Positions 10,129-20,790 are shown, counted from the first letter of the stretch. The stretch: 29,984 bases of DNA from Sperchopsis tessellata (GCA_033557685.1 JAWQRN010000419.1:1-29984); one strand, 5' to 3'. Numbers and translations are program-made. The notes: generated from the sequence alone by a model not told the origin.

Positions 10129-10200
10129 TAACACAATCATGTACGGCCAAGGAAGCTACAAATTCCGAGTATGTTTTGTTATTTGCCCATGTACAAAACT

Positions 10201-11261
10201 CTACTCTCTATATTCATTCATTTAACCAAGCGCGGGTAATCGGCAAGAGTAACTATATGGAAAATTTGAGAATAATTTATTCAGATTAGTTATAAATTTT
10301 GGTGTTCGATCCAAGCTAAATTCTGCGTGATATTCCGATGAAATGGTCTACTTACCTGCGTTCTAGTAGTGGGCAATATCGAATAAATCATTTGAATAGT
10401 TTTTTCATTCGAATAAATTGTATATTAGGTATTTGAGTTATTGAACAATGTGACAAAACATACGTCGATATTGGGAGATAGTATAAACTGTTTTCTATTG
10501 TTGCAAGCTAGATCAGAATTACAGCGAAGCTCTTGAAGAATAAAAATTTACTGATTATCACAGCTCTGGTCAAAATTACCCCCGCTGTATAAAAGTGTAT
10601 TTATCGAACAAACAAGTATCGGCCCTATTGTTCATATGACGGCTGAGTTACCCTATCTTGCAAGTATATGAGCATTAAAACGTCACAATTAGTCAAAGGA
10701 AAATACTAATATTTTGGATACACAATATGCAGATACAAGGGTGGTTGCCGTAAATTGACATACACTGTATATGCAATGTAGAATCTATGGATATGAAGAG
10801 TGTTTAACCCTTTTTCAAACTTTCTGCGAAATATATCAGGAGTCATATTATTATCAATCGGTACTACTAGATCTAAGATATCGAAGAAATATTGTCTTAT
10901 GTTCACGAAACCAGTGATGGCATTCCAGGGATTAAAATATGATTAATATATGATGAGACAAACTTAGGTAATACCCAATTTCTTGAAAATGTAGAGCATT
11001 TGAATCGAAATGTTATATAATCGTGAATGCATCAAACTTACTTTTTAAATTGTACATCCTATATATTTTTTTCGCTAAATTACAAATTCAACTGTAAAAA
11101 CCGCATGTGCTAAAGTTTATTCGTTCGAAAATTAACTCCAAAAAAGGGAGACATAAAAAAATATATTTTTTTATCTAAGCAACATTATCAGAAACTAATC
11201 TGAATATTATAAACATACTTTATTTAAGTAGGTGCTAGAATTGTCGTTTTTATTCTATTTG
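10201..11261. other. AT-rich stretch with a possible hAT-like end at 10364
   Basis: At about 10364 the sequence TAGTAGTGGGCAATATCGAA resembles the start of another hAT-type MITE (consensus near CAGTGNTGGGCAA), followed by AAT/TCGAATA repeats, but no partner end was found. A 66-codon minus-strand frame at 10906-10706 is not recognised. Nothing else is supported. Confidence 0.3.
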
Positions 11262-12223
11262 GCAGCATCCACCCCTATTATGACATTACGCCACTTTTCA
11301 TCTGATGTCTATTTGGTCGTCACCATTTTTCGATTTCTAAGGTCATCCACATTTTCTGGTTTTGTTGTTTTTTAAGGTATCCCCATAAAATTATCTAAAG
11401 GTGACAAATCTGGAGAGCGTGCTGGCTATTCAATTGTTCCTCTCCTTCTTATCCACCTGTTTTGGAAAACTTCATTTAAATAATTTCGAACGTCAACACT
11501 AAAATACCCCACACTACTGAAACCAGATTTTATTGCCAATAAAATTTCTTATTCCTAGGATTATTTGATTTTAAAGCATGTCTAACAACATTCGTCCGTT
11601 TAAATTACCCTCTATAAAAAAAACGGGCCAATAACAGTAATACCGACAATATTGGACCACACATTTACTTCTAGGAGTTTTGGCGTTTTATGTTACTGCA
11701 TCTATATGATTGGTGTCACTCTAATATCTACAGGTACGGTGGTAACCAGCTCTATTTAGCATGAATGTGACTTCGTCAGAAAAACTATGTTATTTATGAA
11801 ATGGGGATCTGTAGTTTTGCATTATGGTTTCACAAAATTCCTCTCTGATATCATAATCATCACCGGACAATTTTGTCCTAGCGTTATTTTAAACGGATAA
11901 AACTTGTTTTGCTTACGAATGTTGCGAACAGATTCTAGACTAACCTCATGTTCTAATACAGTTGTACGAATTGGTGTTTCTGGATTTTCTACAAACGTTT
12001 GAATAACATTAGGATTTTGCACTTTTAGGTCGGCCAGTTTTAGAGCGATTCTTAGTTAAACCTTTTCTTAAAAACGCTTCACAATTCGCCAAACTGCAGT
12101 TCTTGTAATAAGATCATGATTTGCAGAAGTACCATTAAATAAATGATCTCCTTCCTCATACCTTCTTATTCGATCGATGTAACCTCTAATCGGTAGGATT
12201 ATTATTTCTTGTTCTGTAAACAT
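11262..12223 (-). pseudogene. Tc1/mariner-superfamily transposase pseudogene
   Basis: The frame opens at ATG 12223 with MFTEQEIIILPIRGYIDRI, typical of the insect group annotated with a DUF4817-type helix-turn-helix. Next comes NHDLITRTAVWRIVKRF, and around 12030-11822 TGRPKSAKSNV-like and PETPIRTTVLEHEVS (second DNA-binding part). The catalytic domain follows: FSDEVTFMLNRAGYH near 11780 (first Asp), YFIEGNLNGRM-like sequence, a decayed NKIWFQ block where the second Asp should be, SVDVRNYLNE-like, IEWPARSPDLSPLDNF-like near 11427-11393 (third acidic residue). Several stops and frameshifts occur, so it is inactive. Length of about 960 bp fits a nearly complete ~340-residue transposase. Terminal repeats were not identified. 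Confidence 0.8.
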
Positions 12224-12944
12224 GCTGTATATTTTTAAAAAATTTACAAAAATAATACTTTAATAGGAATTCTAAGGTATTCATTTTCATTATTAACAGT
12301 AAGACTTAATAAGTGTTAATTTATTAATATTGTTACTTGATGTGTAAAAACATACATCATTTATATTGTTACTTGATGTGTGGCTAATTTTACTGATATA
12401 CCAATATCTATCATGGTGTCTCTAAGATTCCATATATTTACGTTAACATACCCTGATTTGATATTGACAAAAATAGGAGTTAATTATTTATTTTCACAAA
12501 AGGATAGTTGCAGCAAAATATGAATAATTTTCGATTACTCGTACTCGTTTTAATATTTGTGAAAGCTGCTACATTGTTCGATTTATATAAAATTTATTTT
12601 TTCTGGGTATTGTCCATGTCCTGTAAAAAAAGTAGTAGTAAATACTGTAGGTTTTTATACCAACTAAATAGGTCTATATGAGTTGAGCAGAGAAAAAGAA
12701 TCTTGAGAAATACTGGTTTAGAGTACAATAGTACGAAAGTTCTTAATATTATTAAATTAAAGAAATAATATTAGAACCTTTCAATTTAAATCAAATTATT
12801 TACAGCCTCAACAAATACAATTCCATTTCATCTTGATTTCTTTTCTATGCCATATAACAATGCGAACGAACAATCGCATTGACAATTTTTTTGTATGTGT
12901 TACCAAGAAAAATCCATTTGATTAACACAAAACTTTATTTCCAG
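12224..12944. other. Intronic AT-rich DNA upstream of the GTPase exon
   Basis: Contains an 18-bp direct repeat (TATTGTTACTTGATGTGT at about 12337 and 12363). Otherwise nothing recognised. The last part before 12945 contains a T-rich tract ending in TTTATTTCCAG, the 3' splice site of the downstream exon. Confidence 0.5.
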
Positions 12945-12945
12945 A
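12942..12945 (+). promoter_or_regulatory. 3' splice site of the Ras-like gene
   Basis: AACTTTATTTCCAG followed by A-GTA-AAA-GTC. The acceptor CAG ends at 12944. The coding frame that continues into the G5 box is open from exactly this point, and the exon begins with the last base of a split codon. Confidence 0.75.
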
Positions 12946-13287
12946 GTAAAAGTCCTCGAGTGCTCAGCAAAAGATGACATCAACATTAGAGAGATATTCC
13001 GATCTTTCCTCACGCTCTCGAGGATTTTTCCAAAGGATTCCGACGATACCACCGGGTTGAAGCGGCGGTCCAGCGCTTACGTGTCGGCCAGCAAAGGAGG
13101 CAGGAGGGCAGCAAGTCCCGCACCCGACAAAGAACGAGGATCGTCTACCGGGGCAGAAGGGAGCCATTCTCTCGCGGAATCCCGAGCCAAACCGCGCTCC
13201 AGGTCCTTAATAAGGAGGTCCAGCCGGAAGACGAAGCAGCAAATTCGAGATGCTCACAATGGAGTTGAAGAGTGTATTGTATCGTAA
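12945..13287 (+). CDS. Ras-family small GTPase, last coding exon
   Basis: Signalling GTPase of the Ras superfamily; only the C-terminal 114 codons are present. The exon opens with VKVLECSAKDDINIREIF: SAK is the G5 motif that contacts the guanine base, followed by the last helix of the G domain (IFRSFLTLSRI). After residue 25 the tail is hypervariable and basic (LKRRSSAYVSASKGGRR ... SRSLIRRSSRKTKQQ) and ends EECIVS and a TAA stop. CIVS is a CAAX box; Ser in the last position predicts farnesylation, so the protein should be membrane-attached, helped by the basic tail. The exon is much richer in G+C than its surroundings and has no lesion. Closest relations by tail and CAAX may be Di-Ras, Rhes/RASD or RASL-type proteins, but the subfamily cannot be fixed without the G1-G4 exons. 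No upstream exon was recognised in the window. Confidence 0.85.
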
Positions 13288-13771
13288 ATAACATCCTCCA
13301 ATTAGGATGTTTGTTCGACTGATGGGAAACAAATTGAACTGTCGATTTTATTTTGTACGTTTTATATTTAGATAAGTGTATAAATATGCGTTCCTATTAT
13401 GGATGTCATCAATGTAGATTTTTTTTATCGGTTTGTTTGCAAAGAGCGGGACCGTTTTGAGAAAAATCTGTGAGATGTGAAAGTAGGTATGTATTTGAAT
13501 ATTTAAATCGTTTTTTGCCACATTAGTTAAGGAAAATGTTATTTAGTAGATTGTATTAAAGTAACGTTTGTAATTTTTACCCTTAAATGAGTTTGCAAAA
13601 GCAAATGCAAATAGGGATAATTAAAAGTTTAACGGCAAAATGTTCTTTAACGAGATAGCAGTATAAAAAAAGTCATTATGGTACATTTTTCTATTTTAAG
13701 TTAGTATTAATTTAGAAGTTTCACTTTTGTATAGAATACTCTGGGGTGCTGAGGTAAAATATTTAAATAGA
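13288..13771 (+). other. Probable 3' UTR of the Ras-like gene
   Basis: Follows the stop codon. A perfect 7-bp stem with an 8-base loop (AACATCC ... GGATGTT, 13290-13311) starts three bases after the stop. A variant poly(A) signal ATTAAA is near 13554; the first AATAAA on this strand is at about 14026. The transcript end cannot be fixed from sequence alone. Confidence 0.4.
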
Positions 13772-13930
13772 TTATATTTCCATTGCATTTCTTCTTCGTC
13801 CAGTGCATATATCCACATCATCACTTTCTTCGCTATTCCTAGAGGCTTGAACCAAAGTTCCTATAGTACGAAGTCCAGTCCATTGCCTCCTAGCCCGTAG
13901 CTAAGACATTTTCTTTCTTCCAATTATTAA
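13772..13930 (-). pseudogene. LINE ORF2 C-terminal fragment
   Basis: The minus-strand translation reads GRKKMS, stop, LRARRQWTGLRTIGTLVQ, then ASRNSEESDDVDICTGRRRN and a TAA stop at 13772. This resembles the conserved tail of many insect non-LTR retrotransposon proteins (RRKMSWLxNLRxWTGLxxIxxLFxxAxNR). It lies downstream of the GTPase exon on the opposite strand and may sit inside its 3' UTR or just beyond. Only this 3' part was found, consistent with 5' truncation. Confidence 0.45.
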
Positions 13931-15424
13931 GCCACCCAGGGTTGGCAGTTTAAACATTTCCTATAATTATATTTAATTGTTTCAGTTACTTGCTTTGATT
14001 TTTTTTTTGCTAACCGTTTGGTTAAAATAAATGCGTATAAATGTGGGGAAATATTCCTAATTTGAAGTATTGTGTAATTGCTTGTAACTCGGAAATTAGG
14101 CGTATTATAAAAAAATATGTTTACAAAACTTTCTTAAAATTAACTTTAAAATTGAAAAATGTAAATATATATCTGAAAAATAGAAAATTAAACACAATTT
14201 CCATAATAGAACAACCTGCATATTAAAAATATGTTTCAATAATAGTTTGTTTAAAAGAAAGAAACTTTTGAAACTTATTTTTGAAAGTTATAAAATATTT
14301 AGGTGTTTATAGACCATAAAAGAGGAAGATCCTACAAACTCTTTCTCAGCTAACATGGGTGCATTTTTTCTCCTCTAAACAAGTTTTCACATCCAGCAAG
14401 TTTCACCACCTAAACTCTAAAGCTTCGAATATCAACTATGTCTACAATTCTTATGAAGTTTGTGTTTTAAACTTTATTTTCTAGTTGTTTTAGTATAATT
14501 ATGGTCGAATCTGATATTACGTTCACAATGATCCAAAATATTACTTCAAACTTGCAGAAATTAGAATTTACCTCACATCAAACAATCGCTTTTCGTCTAA
14601 AATTTGTATTTTTGTTAGAATACGCTATATTGTAGCGATAGTTGCACAACTTGGAGAGCCAAAATTTTGGAACTGAGCACTCTTACCCACCGGGCTTTAT
14701 TATTCAAATCTACTCTACATGGGGGCGATCAATTTCTTAAATGAATAGTGCTGCCAACTACATAGGCTCTTGCGACCTTTTCCATATAATAAATGGATGG
14801 CTTATGAGCTCAAAAAATATGTACTTCCAGTAATGATATCCTATACTAGAATTCCGCCGACATAGATCAATTTCTTCAAATTCAGTACTGGGTTTTACAT
14901 TATCCTTACGTTGAGTTGTCACATCTTAAATGTGACTTACGGTAATAGTGTTCTGTTATTATGTTGTGTGTGTGTTTTTTTATAAAGAAGGAATGGGTAT
15001 AATTTTAACTTGAAAACTATATAGAACACAATTTAAAATAATCGCATATTCAAGATATCATTAAATTTGCGCTGGTTTTGTACAGAAAGCTCTTCGAAAT
15101 TATTGTATATCAAATTTCATTGCAAATGTCATAGACAAGTTTTCTGTCAAGAAAGGGCGACAAATTCCATTAATTTAAAAATATATATATTGAGGTAATT
15201 GTGCGTTATTATTGTATTGGTATTGTGCAATTTTGATTATGCAGAACATCCAAATATGTTTAACACAAGCCGCCGCTGGAAGCGACTATATCATAAATAT
15301 GTAGGTGCTGCCTATGTTTTATAGTGCCGAATGACAGAGAAGATGAGTAGAAATGAAATTATTGATTGCTAAGGAGCGTGGACTTACTAGAAGTGTAAGG
15401 TCAAAATGAAGAACTCTAAAAAGT
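13931..15424. other. AT-rich stretch with no recognised feature
   Basis: Contains A/T runs and a 61-codon frame at 14041-14226 of low-complexity, AT-driven composition that is not a credible gene. No repeat or transposon domain was recognised. Confidence 0.5.
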
Positions 15425-15790
15425 TACTTTTGGAAGGAACTGCAGGATGCGGTAGAAAACTATAACTATTAACCAACTATATGTCAAATGACTTCAATGC
15501 AAGTGTAGGTAATAAGAACGTCATCCAAGTTATGGTGAGGCGGTAGGAAACAGCAAAGGGCAGAGGGTTTGATAAATTTTGTTTATATAATATTGTAATC
15601 ATTGACTTCGCTTTTAACAAATACAGAGTATTTGAAGAACACAAGGATGCGACCACATATAGGGAAGGGGTCTATTATTGATCATATACTGACGGAAGGA
15701 ACAAACAGAAAAGAGTGATGCATGTGTTTGCGAGGAGAAAAATTGATCATTATTTATTTCGTAGAAGCAATAATAAAAATCAAAGAAGAT
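15425..15790 (+). pseudogene. LINE A, APE-type endonuclease remnant
   Basis: The translation reads WKELQDAVENYNY, then NDFNASVGN (15487-15513), the GDFNA motif of apurinic-type endonucleases with Gly changed to Asn. At 15671-15700 it reads SIIDHILTEG, the 'IDHIL' motif of the same domain. This enzyme nicks the target DNA to start target-primed reverse transcription. Stops between the pieces show it is inactive. Confidence 0.6.
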
Positions 15791-15949
15791 GGATGTGACT
15801 CTAACACGAAAACTAAATAAAAGGAAACAATAAAATATTTCCGACTAAAGATTACGCGAGTAAGTTATCACTACCAATGTTTAATAAAATAAGACTTTGA
15901 TAGTTATAATTAGTATTACACTTTGGACCTAAGAATCTGGAGGACCTTC

Positions 15950-16800
15950 AAGAATATAATTTGCAGCTTGTAAAAGATGGTCAACTTATTCAACATGTAG
16001 GGTCGTTAAAAACAAATTGTTCCCCTGGGATGGATTATATACCAGTACCATGTATTAAAACAAATTACCAGTCACTTGATCCACGAATTAGGCACATGAT
16101 TAATAATATATTTCGTGCTGGCGTTGTTCCGATTAAATTCAAGATATGTGTTGTGTGCCATATCTACAAAAATGGTGGTAAATTTACAATAAATAATTAA
16201 GGATATATTTCAGTTATTAATAATATAGCCAAATTTTTTGAAAAATGTCTTAAGATCCGCCTAATGAGTTACCTTGGATCTGGTAATTTTATCACAAAAT
16301 ATCAATTTTGATTTAGGCAAAATTTTAATAATGACCACACGGTTTGCGAGCTAAGACGTATGTTATAGCGTGGATAAAAGGAATAAGATATTAACTTTGT
16401 CCTTAAACTAAACTAAAGCTTTTAACATGGTATCACATGATATGCTTCTACAAAAATTGGAGTGTATTGGAATACAGAAATAAAACTTATACATGTAACA
16501 GATTACAATGTGTGAAGGTTGGTAACACTATCAGCACGAGCTTTGTTATACGGAGGGGTGTACAGTAGGGCATGGTGCTGGATCCAATAATTTTCCTGGT
16601 TTACATATCACGAGTGCTTCAGTATGATAAGCTTATGTTATATGCTGATGATATGGATGTTTTACTTCATGGAATCAACTGAAAATATGTAATGAACAAG
16701 GCAGCACTTTTCAAATGTGAGTGCTCGAATAGATCAACTTAATCTTATGCTTAACTTCGAAAAGACAAAGTTCCTGAGATTTTTCTTGTCATCGTAACAG
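15950..16800 (+). pseudogene. LINE A, reverse transcriptase remnant
   Basis: The longest open piece (15961-16200) reads SLKTNCSPGMDYIPV (RT motif 'SxGPDGI'), then FRAGVVPIKFKICVVCHIYK, then in the following part NNIAKFFEKCLKIRLMSYLG (the 'YRPISxLxxxxKxxEKxL' block), though the R-P-I-S core is damaged (stop at 16198). Later come FDMVSHDMLLQKLE-like sequence, an RRGVxxG block, and LMLYADDMDVL at 16635-16667 with the catalytic YADD box intact. At 16760 the NFEKTKFL block follows. Downstream of the (TA)n tract, LYQSIVGSIIRYYNLA and GGLYNTHI (about 16920-17000) match the C-terminal 'SxxxYGxxxWG' region. At least six lesions; dead. Confidence 0.75.
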
Positions 16801-16841
16801 CCAAGTGAAGACAGGTTAAAGATCCAGGATTGACGGATCAC

Positions 16842-16879
16842 ATATATATATATATATATATATATAAATATATATATAT
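16842..16879 (+). repeat. (TA)n microsatellite
   Basis: About 38 bases of alternating T and A with one AAA interruption, sitting within the LINE A remnant between the RT and C-terminal parts. Confidence 0.9.
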
Positions 16880-17350
16880 TTAAATTTTATCTAATTAGAA
16901 ATATATTATCAAAACCTTTTATTATTGTGTTATATCAATCTATCGTTGGATCTATTATAAGATATTACAATCTAGCCTGAGGTGGATTATACAACACACA
17001 TATTTAGATCTTAAATATTGTTAAAATTATGTAATGTTAAGCTAAAAAAGTATCATTCTTCATATATACTTTTACAGTGTTAAAAGATTGAAAATACTTG
17101 ATTATTTGTATTTATACACAAAAATTTAGTAAAATTTGAATCTGTAAACCATACTGTTGGAACAAAGCTTTGTGGGCATTTTCAGACCGTCAGATGTAAT
17201 TTCACGGCAATGCAGAGATTATGTTTTTGGGTCCAAAATAGTAGAGCTTACCAACAGCAAGCAAAAAATTTTAAAACATGCTTACTGATACGCTAGTAGT
17301 TCTAAACTGATATGATTGACTTTCGTTCAAGATTCCTAATTTATGGTTAT

Positions 17351-19225
17351 GATAATTTTATTCACGTGTCATCTTAACTAGTAAATGCTAAAGATTTACT
17401 GATTTACCTAACTTTTGAGTTCTTCTCCTTGACGTATTGAACCATGACAGTCTCGACTTATCTGTATATGCAATTTAACTCTTAGTTTAAATAAATGTAC
17501 GAATAGTCAGGTTCACGTTTTTCCAAATTTGGCAAGGACAAGGGTGGACACTGGTCCAAAGTGGTTATGAGCTTTTAAAATGTAGATGTACCCACAACAA
17601 TTTCGGAAATTGTGTAAGTTGTTAGTACTCAGGAATTACATTGAATAAGTTAGAGTAAATAAGAGAAAACTAATCTGTATATCAAAACGGAAAATTGAGT
17701 ACATTGAGATAAATATTGATTCACTCATTTCAAAACATTTCATATACAATGATGACAATATTTTATGTACTGCATTTTATTTTACAAAAAAAAAACACCT
17801 TTTATAATGACTGCGGTAAAAAACAAAATAATTTGAGAACAAGCCTCCTTCAGACCGGATATAAATATTCACCTATTTAGATTAACCTTAATAAACTCAG
17901 TGTAATAACTTGGTGGCCACGATGCCTTTAGAACATAAATTGTCCCGGAAATTTTAAAACAAAATCCAATTAAACTCGCGTTGAAATAATTTATAATGGA
18001 ATAAGTACTGGGGCAAATCTCAGCAATTTATATAGCTTTGGCGTCGGGTTGACAACTAATAGACTGTAGAACCACATAATTTATTGTCACATCAACCAAT
18101 TTTGCCAACTACTCATGTTAATTTATATCATTATAACGCAATAAATTTGTTGGATAACTTCATCGTTCCACTATCATGTTCCATGTTTTCAACGTCGCTA
18201 TAATGCCACTATTGGAGTTGTGTAGTTGGAAAATATGAAACCCCAAAGTGAATTACGTGCAGAGACCAAAACAAAAGTTTTATGAAATTCTATCCAATTA
18301 CAACTTTACTGAGTTTGATGTAATGTTTAAAAATCATGATTTGTGTGTTATTCAAACCAATCACCTCTAGTTATTACAGAAGCAAAGAATAATTTATTTC
18401 CAGAAAAAGTTATTATTATGGTAGTTGGAAAATATATTCAGCACGTGACTATCTCCGGAGCTTCTGATTTTGTATGAAATAAGAAATATGATATTTTTAT
18501 TGGAACAAGACATCATTCGAAAGCAAATATTAATTCGAAGAGAACTGTTCATCGAAACTGATGTTTTTACGCTAACTATAAAATTCCTGAAACACTCTTT
18601 TTAATTTACGATTTCATAGACTAACACTTGCAACTAGTATATAGTTATACTCATATGTTAAGGTAAATTAAAGTAATAAAAAATATATACCGATAACAAG
18701 GAGGGTTCCTCGATGCAAAAAAAAAATATATATGCAACGAAGTCAAATGGAAAATATACCAATGACGAGGAGTAGTCCTCTGTAGAAAATGTACTTTATT
18801 ACTTATTAGTTGAAACTCAAATATCTTGAAACGTATACATATATGGAAAAACTAAAATATAATAAGAGATGAAACTACAAACATATCGTAACGAATCCAC
18901 TTACTTCCTAACCATGTTAGTGTAGTGATTGAGTGCATTATGGGCACTTGCATTACCTTAAATTAAATTTCATACCTGGAAGGACGAATACGAGTAAAAT
19001 TAGCCAAATGAAAGAAATTATATCAATTATAAGGTACTTACGTTTTTGGTATCAACGATTAGGACTTATTGTGTAAGCTTATCAAGCTCGTTATGAAAGT
19101 GGACCTGTAAACGGTCAGAAATATAAGTCACAATCCCTCATCAACAAGAATTACTATATTGGTTAGAAAAAAACTACCGTGACATCATCTGAAGGACCGC
19201 GAGTAAATCTAATTGACTATAACTA
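17351..19225. other. AT-rich stretch with few features
   Basis: A pair of similar 37-39 bp segments occurs at 18682-18720 and 18752-18788 (AATATACCRATRACRAGGAG followed by TCCTC). The phrase TAGTTGGAAAATAT occurs twice (about 18223 and 18423). No protein family or exon was recognised. Confidence 0.45.
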
Positions 19226-20010
19226 GACCGTCACCGAATACATATTGTCCGAGTACTCAACCACTCATCTGTCCCCTTCACACCACAGGCCGGAGTTTCA
19301 CAAGGCTCCTTTATCACCTCGACCCCAGAATCCACACTAAAATTCGCAGATGATATAGCCATCTGGTCCTCCCACCCTTTTAGAGCGTTGGCTGGCCAAA
19401 CAGCACATTCAGCCTAATCCAGCCAAAACCCAACTCCTAGCCATGCATTCTCTCCCACGATCCAACCGTCAAGACTTCCAAATACCCTTTAGGAGCACTC
19501 CCATCCCAATCAAAGACCAGGCCACATATCTTGGCATTATATTGTAAAGAACCTACTCTTCACCAACGAACTCACGCATGTCCGCAAACAAATAATGTCA
19601 CGTTACAACCGTATCTATTACGAGAAAAACTACGCAGCTGCCCTCCCAAAATACTCATACATACATGCAAAACCTTCATACGTCTTCTCCTCCACTAAAT
19701 ATCCACCATTTTTCCATGCTCTCTCCGTCCCTTCAATTCACTATTCACAGCACCAAAAGGCGCATTCTCCGTACCTCACTTTACTCCAACCGTTTATCTC
19801 CTTTCCACCAAGTCTGCGACTTAACAGGTATCATTCTCTGGTGTCAGAGGAGAGACTTACTTTTGGGCAAACAAGGAGAGAAGGTCGCCGAAAGGGATCC
19901 ACCATTTCAACACCACGCCCTTCCAAGAAAGCCCAGAAGGAAAAGGAAATGCCCATTACTAACCACCCTAGAGACCATACGTAATAAGCCACCCGTTATA
20001 AATTAAACAC
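19226..20010 (+). pseudogene. LINE B reverse transcriptase remnant
   Basis: The translation starts within the RT palm: HIVRVLNHSSVPFTPQ, AGVSQGSFIT (motif 'AGVPQGSVL' with Pro to Ser), then, after a short internal deletion, STLKFADDIAIWSSHP with an intact FADD catalytic box at 19343-19354. Next, in other frames, PAKTQLLAMHS and IPIKDQATYLGIIL (the 'xKYLGxxLD' block), and LTHVRKQIMSRYN. The remainder (19595-20006) is open in two frames but corresponds to the C-terminal 'KTFIRPLL ... RRILRTSL' region shifted between frames. The local base use is C-rich, unlike its neighbours, which indicates a younger or differently composed insertion. This is a different element from LINE A, Jockey-like in style. 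Both ends are missing or unclear. Confidence 0.7.
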
Positions 20011-20429
20011 GTATAATGAATATATATTTAAAGGGTAATAAAATACAAATATAGCTTGTACCCTAAGAAGACTGTCTGCAGCCGCCACCACCTAGAATAC
20101 CTGCTATCCCAAGAAGAAAACTGCCAGCTACCATCTGCACCACCTCCTTAAAAAACTTAAAAGACCGCCACCCAACCAGCCACCGCCAAATTATATCAAC
20201 GTTACATGAACTTATGCATCCTACATAAAAAAACAGCACATATTCAAACCTAAAAAGACGAATAGTCTAAAGGTGTCCTGGACAAACGATGTTGATCAGA
20301 CAGTCAGCACATCGGCTCCAATCACATACAGTGTTTTGAATAAGTGTAATATCATAAAGTATAACACGACACGTTTGTTCGATTTACTATTGTTATAAAT
20401 TGTAGTACCGTATAATAAGGCATATATTT
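20011..20429 (+). other. Probable LINE B 3' tail and unassigned DNA
   Basis: The C-rich composition of LINE B continues to about 20320 (CAGCCGCCACCACC and CACCCAACCAGCCACCGCC), suggesting that this is its C-terminal or 3' untranslated part. No clear tail repeat was found. Confidence 0.4.
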
Positions 20430-20790
20430 ATAGCCTACACATGGTTGTGTTATGTAGTAAAGTATAATACAGTATAGAAAGGCACATTGGCTCAGCCCGC
20501 ACTTAGCCTACACCTGGTTGTGCTAGATAGTAAAGTGTAGAACACTATAGAAAGGCACAATGGCTCAATACACACATGTTTGTGTTATCTAGCAAAGTAT
20601 AGAACAGTATAGGAAAGCACATTTGCTCAGCCCACACATTGCCCACACTCGTTTATGTTATGTAGTAACGTATAGAAGAGTGTAAGGAAGGCCCATATGC
20701 TCAACCCACACATGGTTGTGTTATATAGTAAACTGTAGTTCAGAATAAGAAGACACATAAGCCCACCCACACATAGTTGTTTTTCTGAAT
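20430..20790 (+). repeat. Minisatellite, about 5-6 copies of a 61-73 bp unit
   Basis: The unit contains CACACATGGTTGTGTTATGT, AGTAAAGTATAGAACAGTAT and AGAAAGGCACATTGGCTCAG. The TGGTTGTG marker recurs at 20442, 20515, 20578, about 20650, 20713 and 20774, giving steps of 73, 63, 72, 63 and 61. The longer units carry an extra ~10 bases around GCCYRCACTTA. Confidence 0.85.

Larger units (their letters stand above)
7372..10200. mobile_element. Composite repeat with inverted ends, nested fold-back and tandem units
   Basis: The outer ends are inverted copies of each other: 7372-7447 reads AGTTTTGTACAT, CAAATAACAAAA, then TAGCTTCCTTGGCCGTACAT, and 10129-10200 is its reverse complement with few mismatches. 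Inside are a family A unit (7400-7518), a 1.47 kb fold-back element (7519-8992), about 220 bp of unassigned sequence, and tandem family A units (9218-10128). Small reading frames overlapping both ends translate to the same peptide (ITQSCTAKEA), which simply reflects the repeat. No transposase was recognised inside, so the element would be non-autonomous. No clear target duplication was seen. Confidence 0.65.
15425..17350 (+). mobile_element. Non-LTR retrotransposon (LINE) remnant A
   Basis: Endonuclease, reverse transcriptase and C-terminal pieces of one LINE lie in order on the + strand, interrupted by many stops and frameshifts and by a (TA)n expansion at 16842-16879. The 5' end of the element is missing and no poly(A) or tail repeat was identified. 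The clade is probably Jockey/I-like by the style of the RT domain, but this is not certain. Confidence 0.75.

Noticed and set aside
10025..10289. Two small + frames, one similar to the minus frame at 7465-7280
   Set aside because: The shared peptide results from the inverted terminal repeats at 7372 and 10200. There is no sign of protein-level conservation.
10364..10440. Second hAT-like end (TAGTAGTGGGCAATATC)
   Set aside because: The word resembles hAT ends, but no target duplication, partner end or coding sequence supports it.
12964..13167. 67-codon frame on the minus strand across the GTPase exon
   Set aside because: Antisense shadow: the + strand frame carries the G5 box, basic tail and CAAX end, which the antisense frame cannot explain.
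14041..14226. 61-codon + frame starting with ATG
   Set aside because: Lys/Asn/Ile-rich low-complexity translation typical of random AT-rich DNA.
19595..20006. Two overlapping + frames of 129 and 113 codons
   Set aside because: They are pieces of the frameshifted C-terminal part of LINE B; neither has its own conserved start or family and both depend on the RT context.
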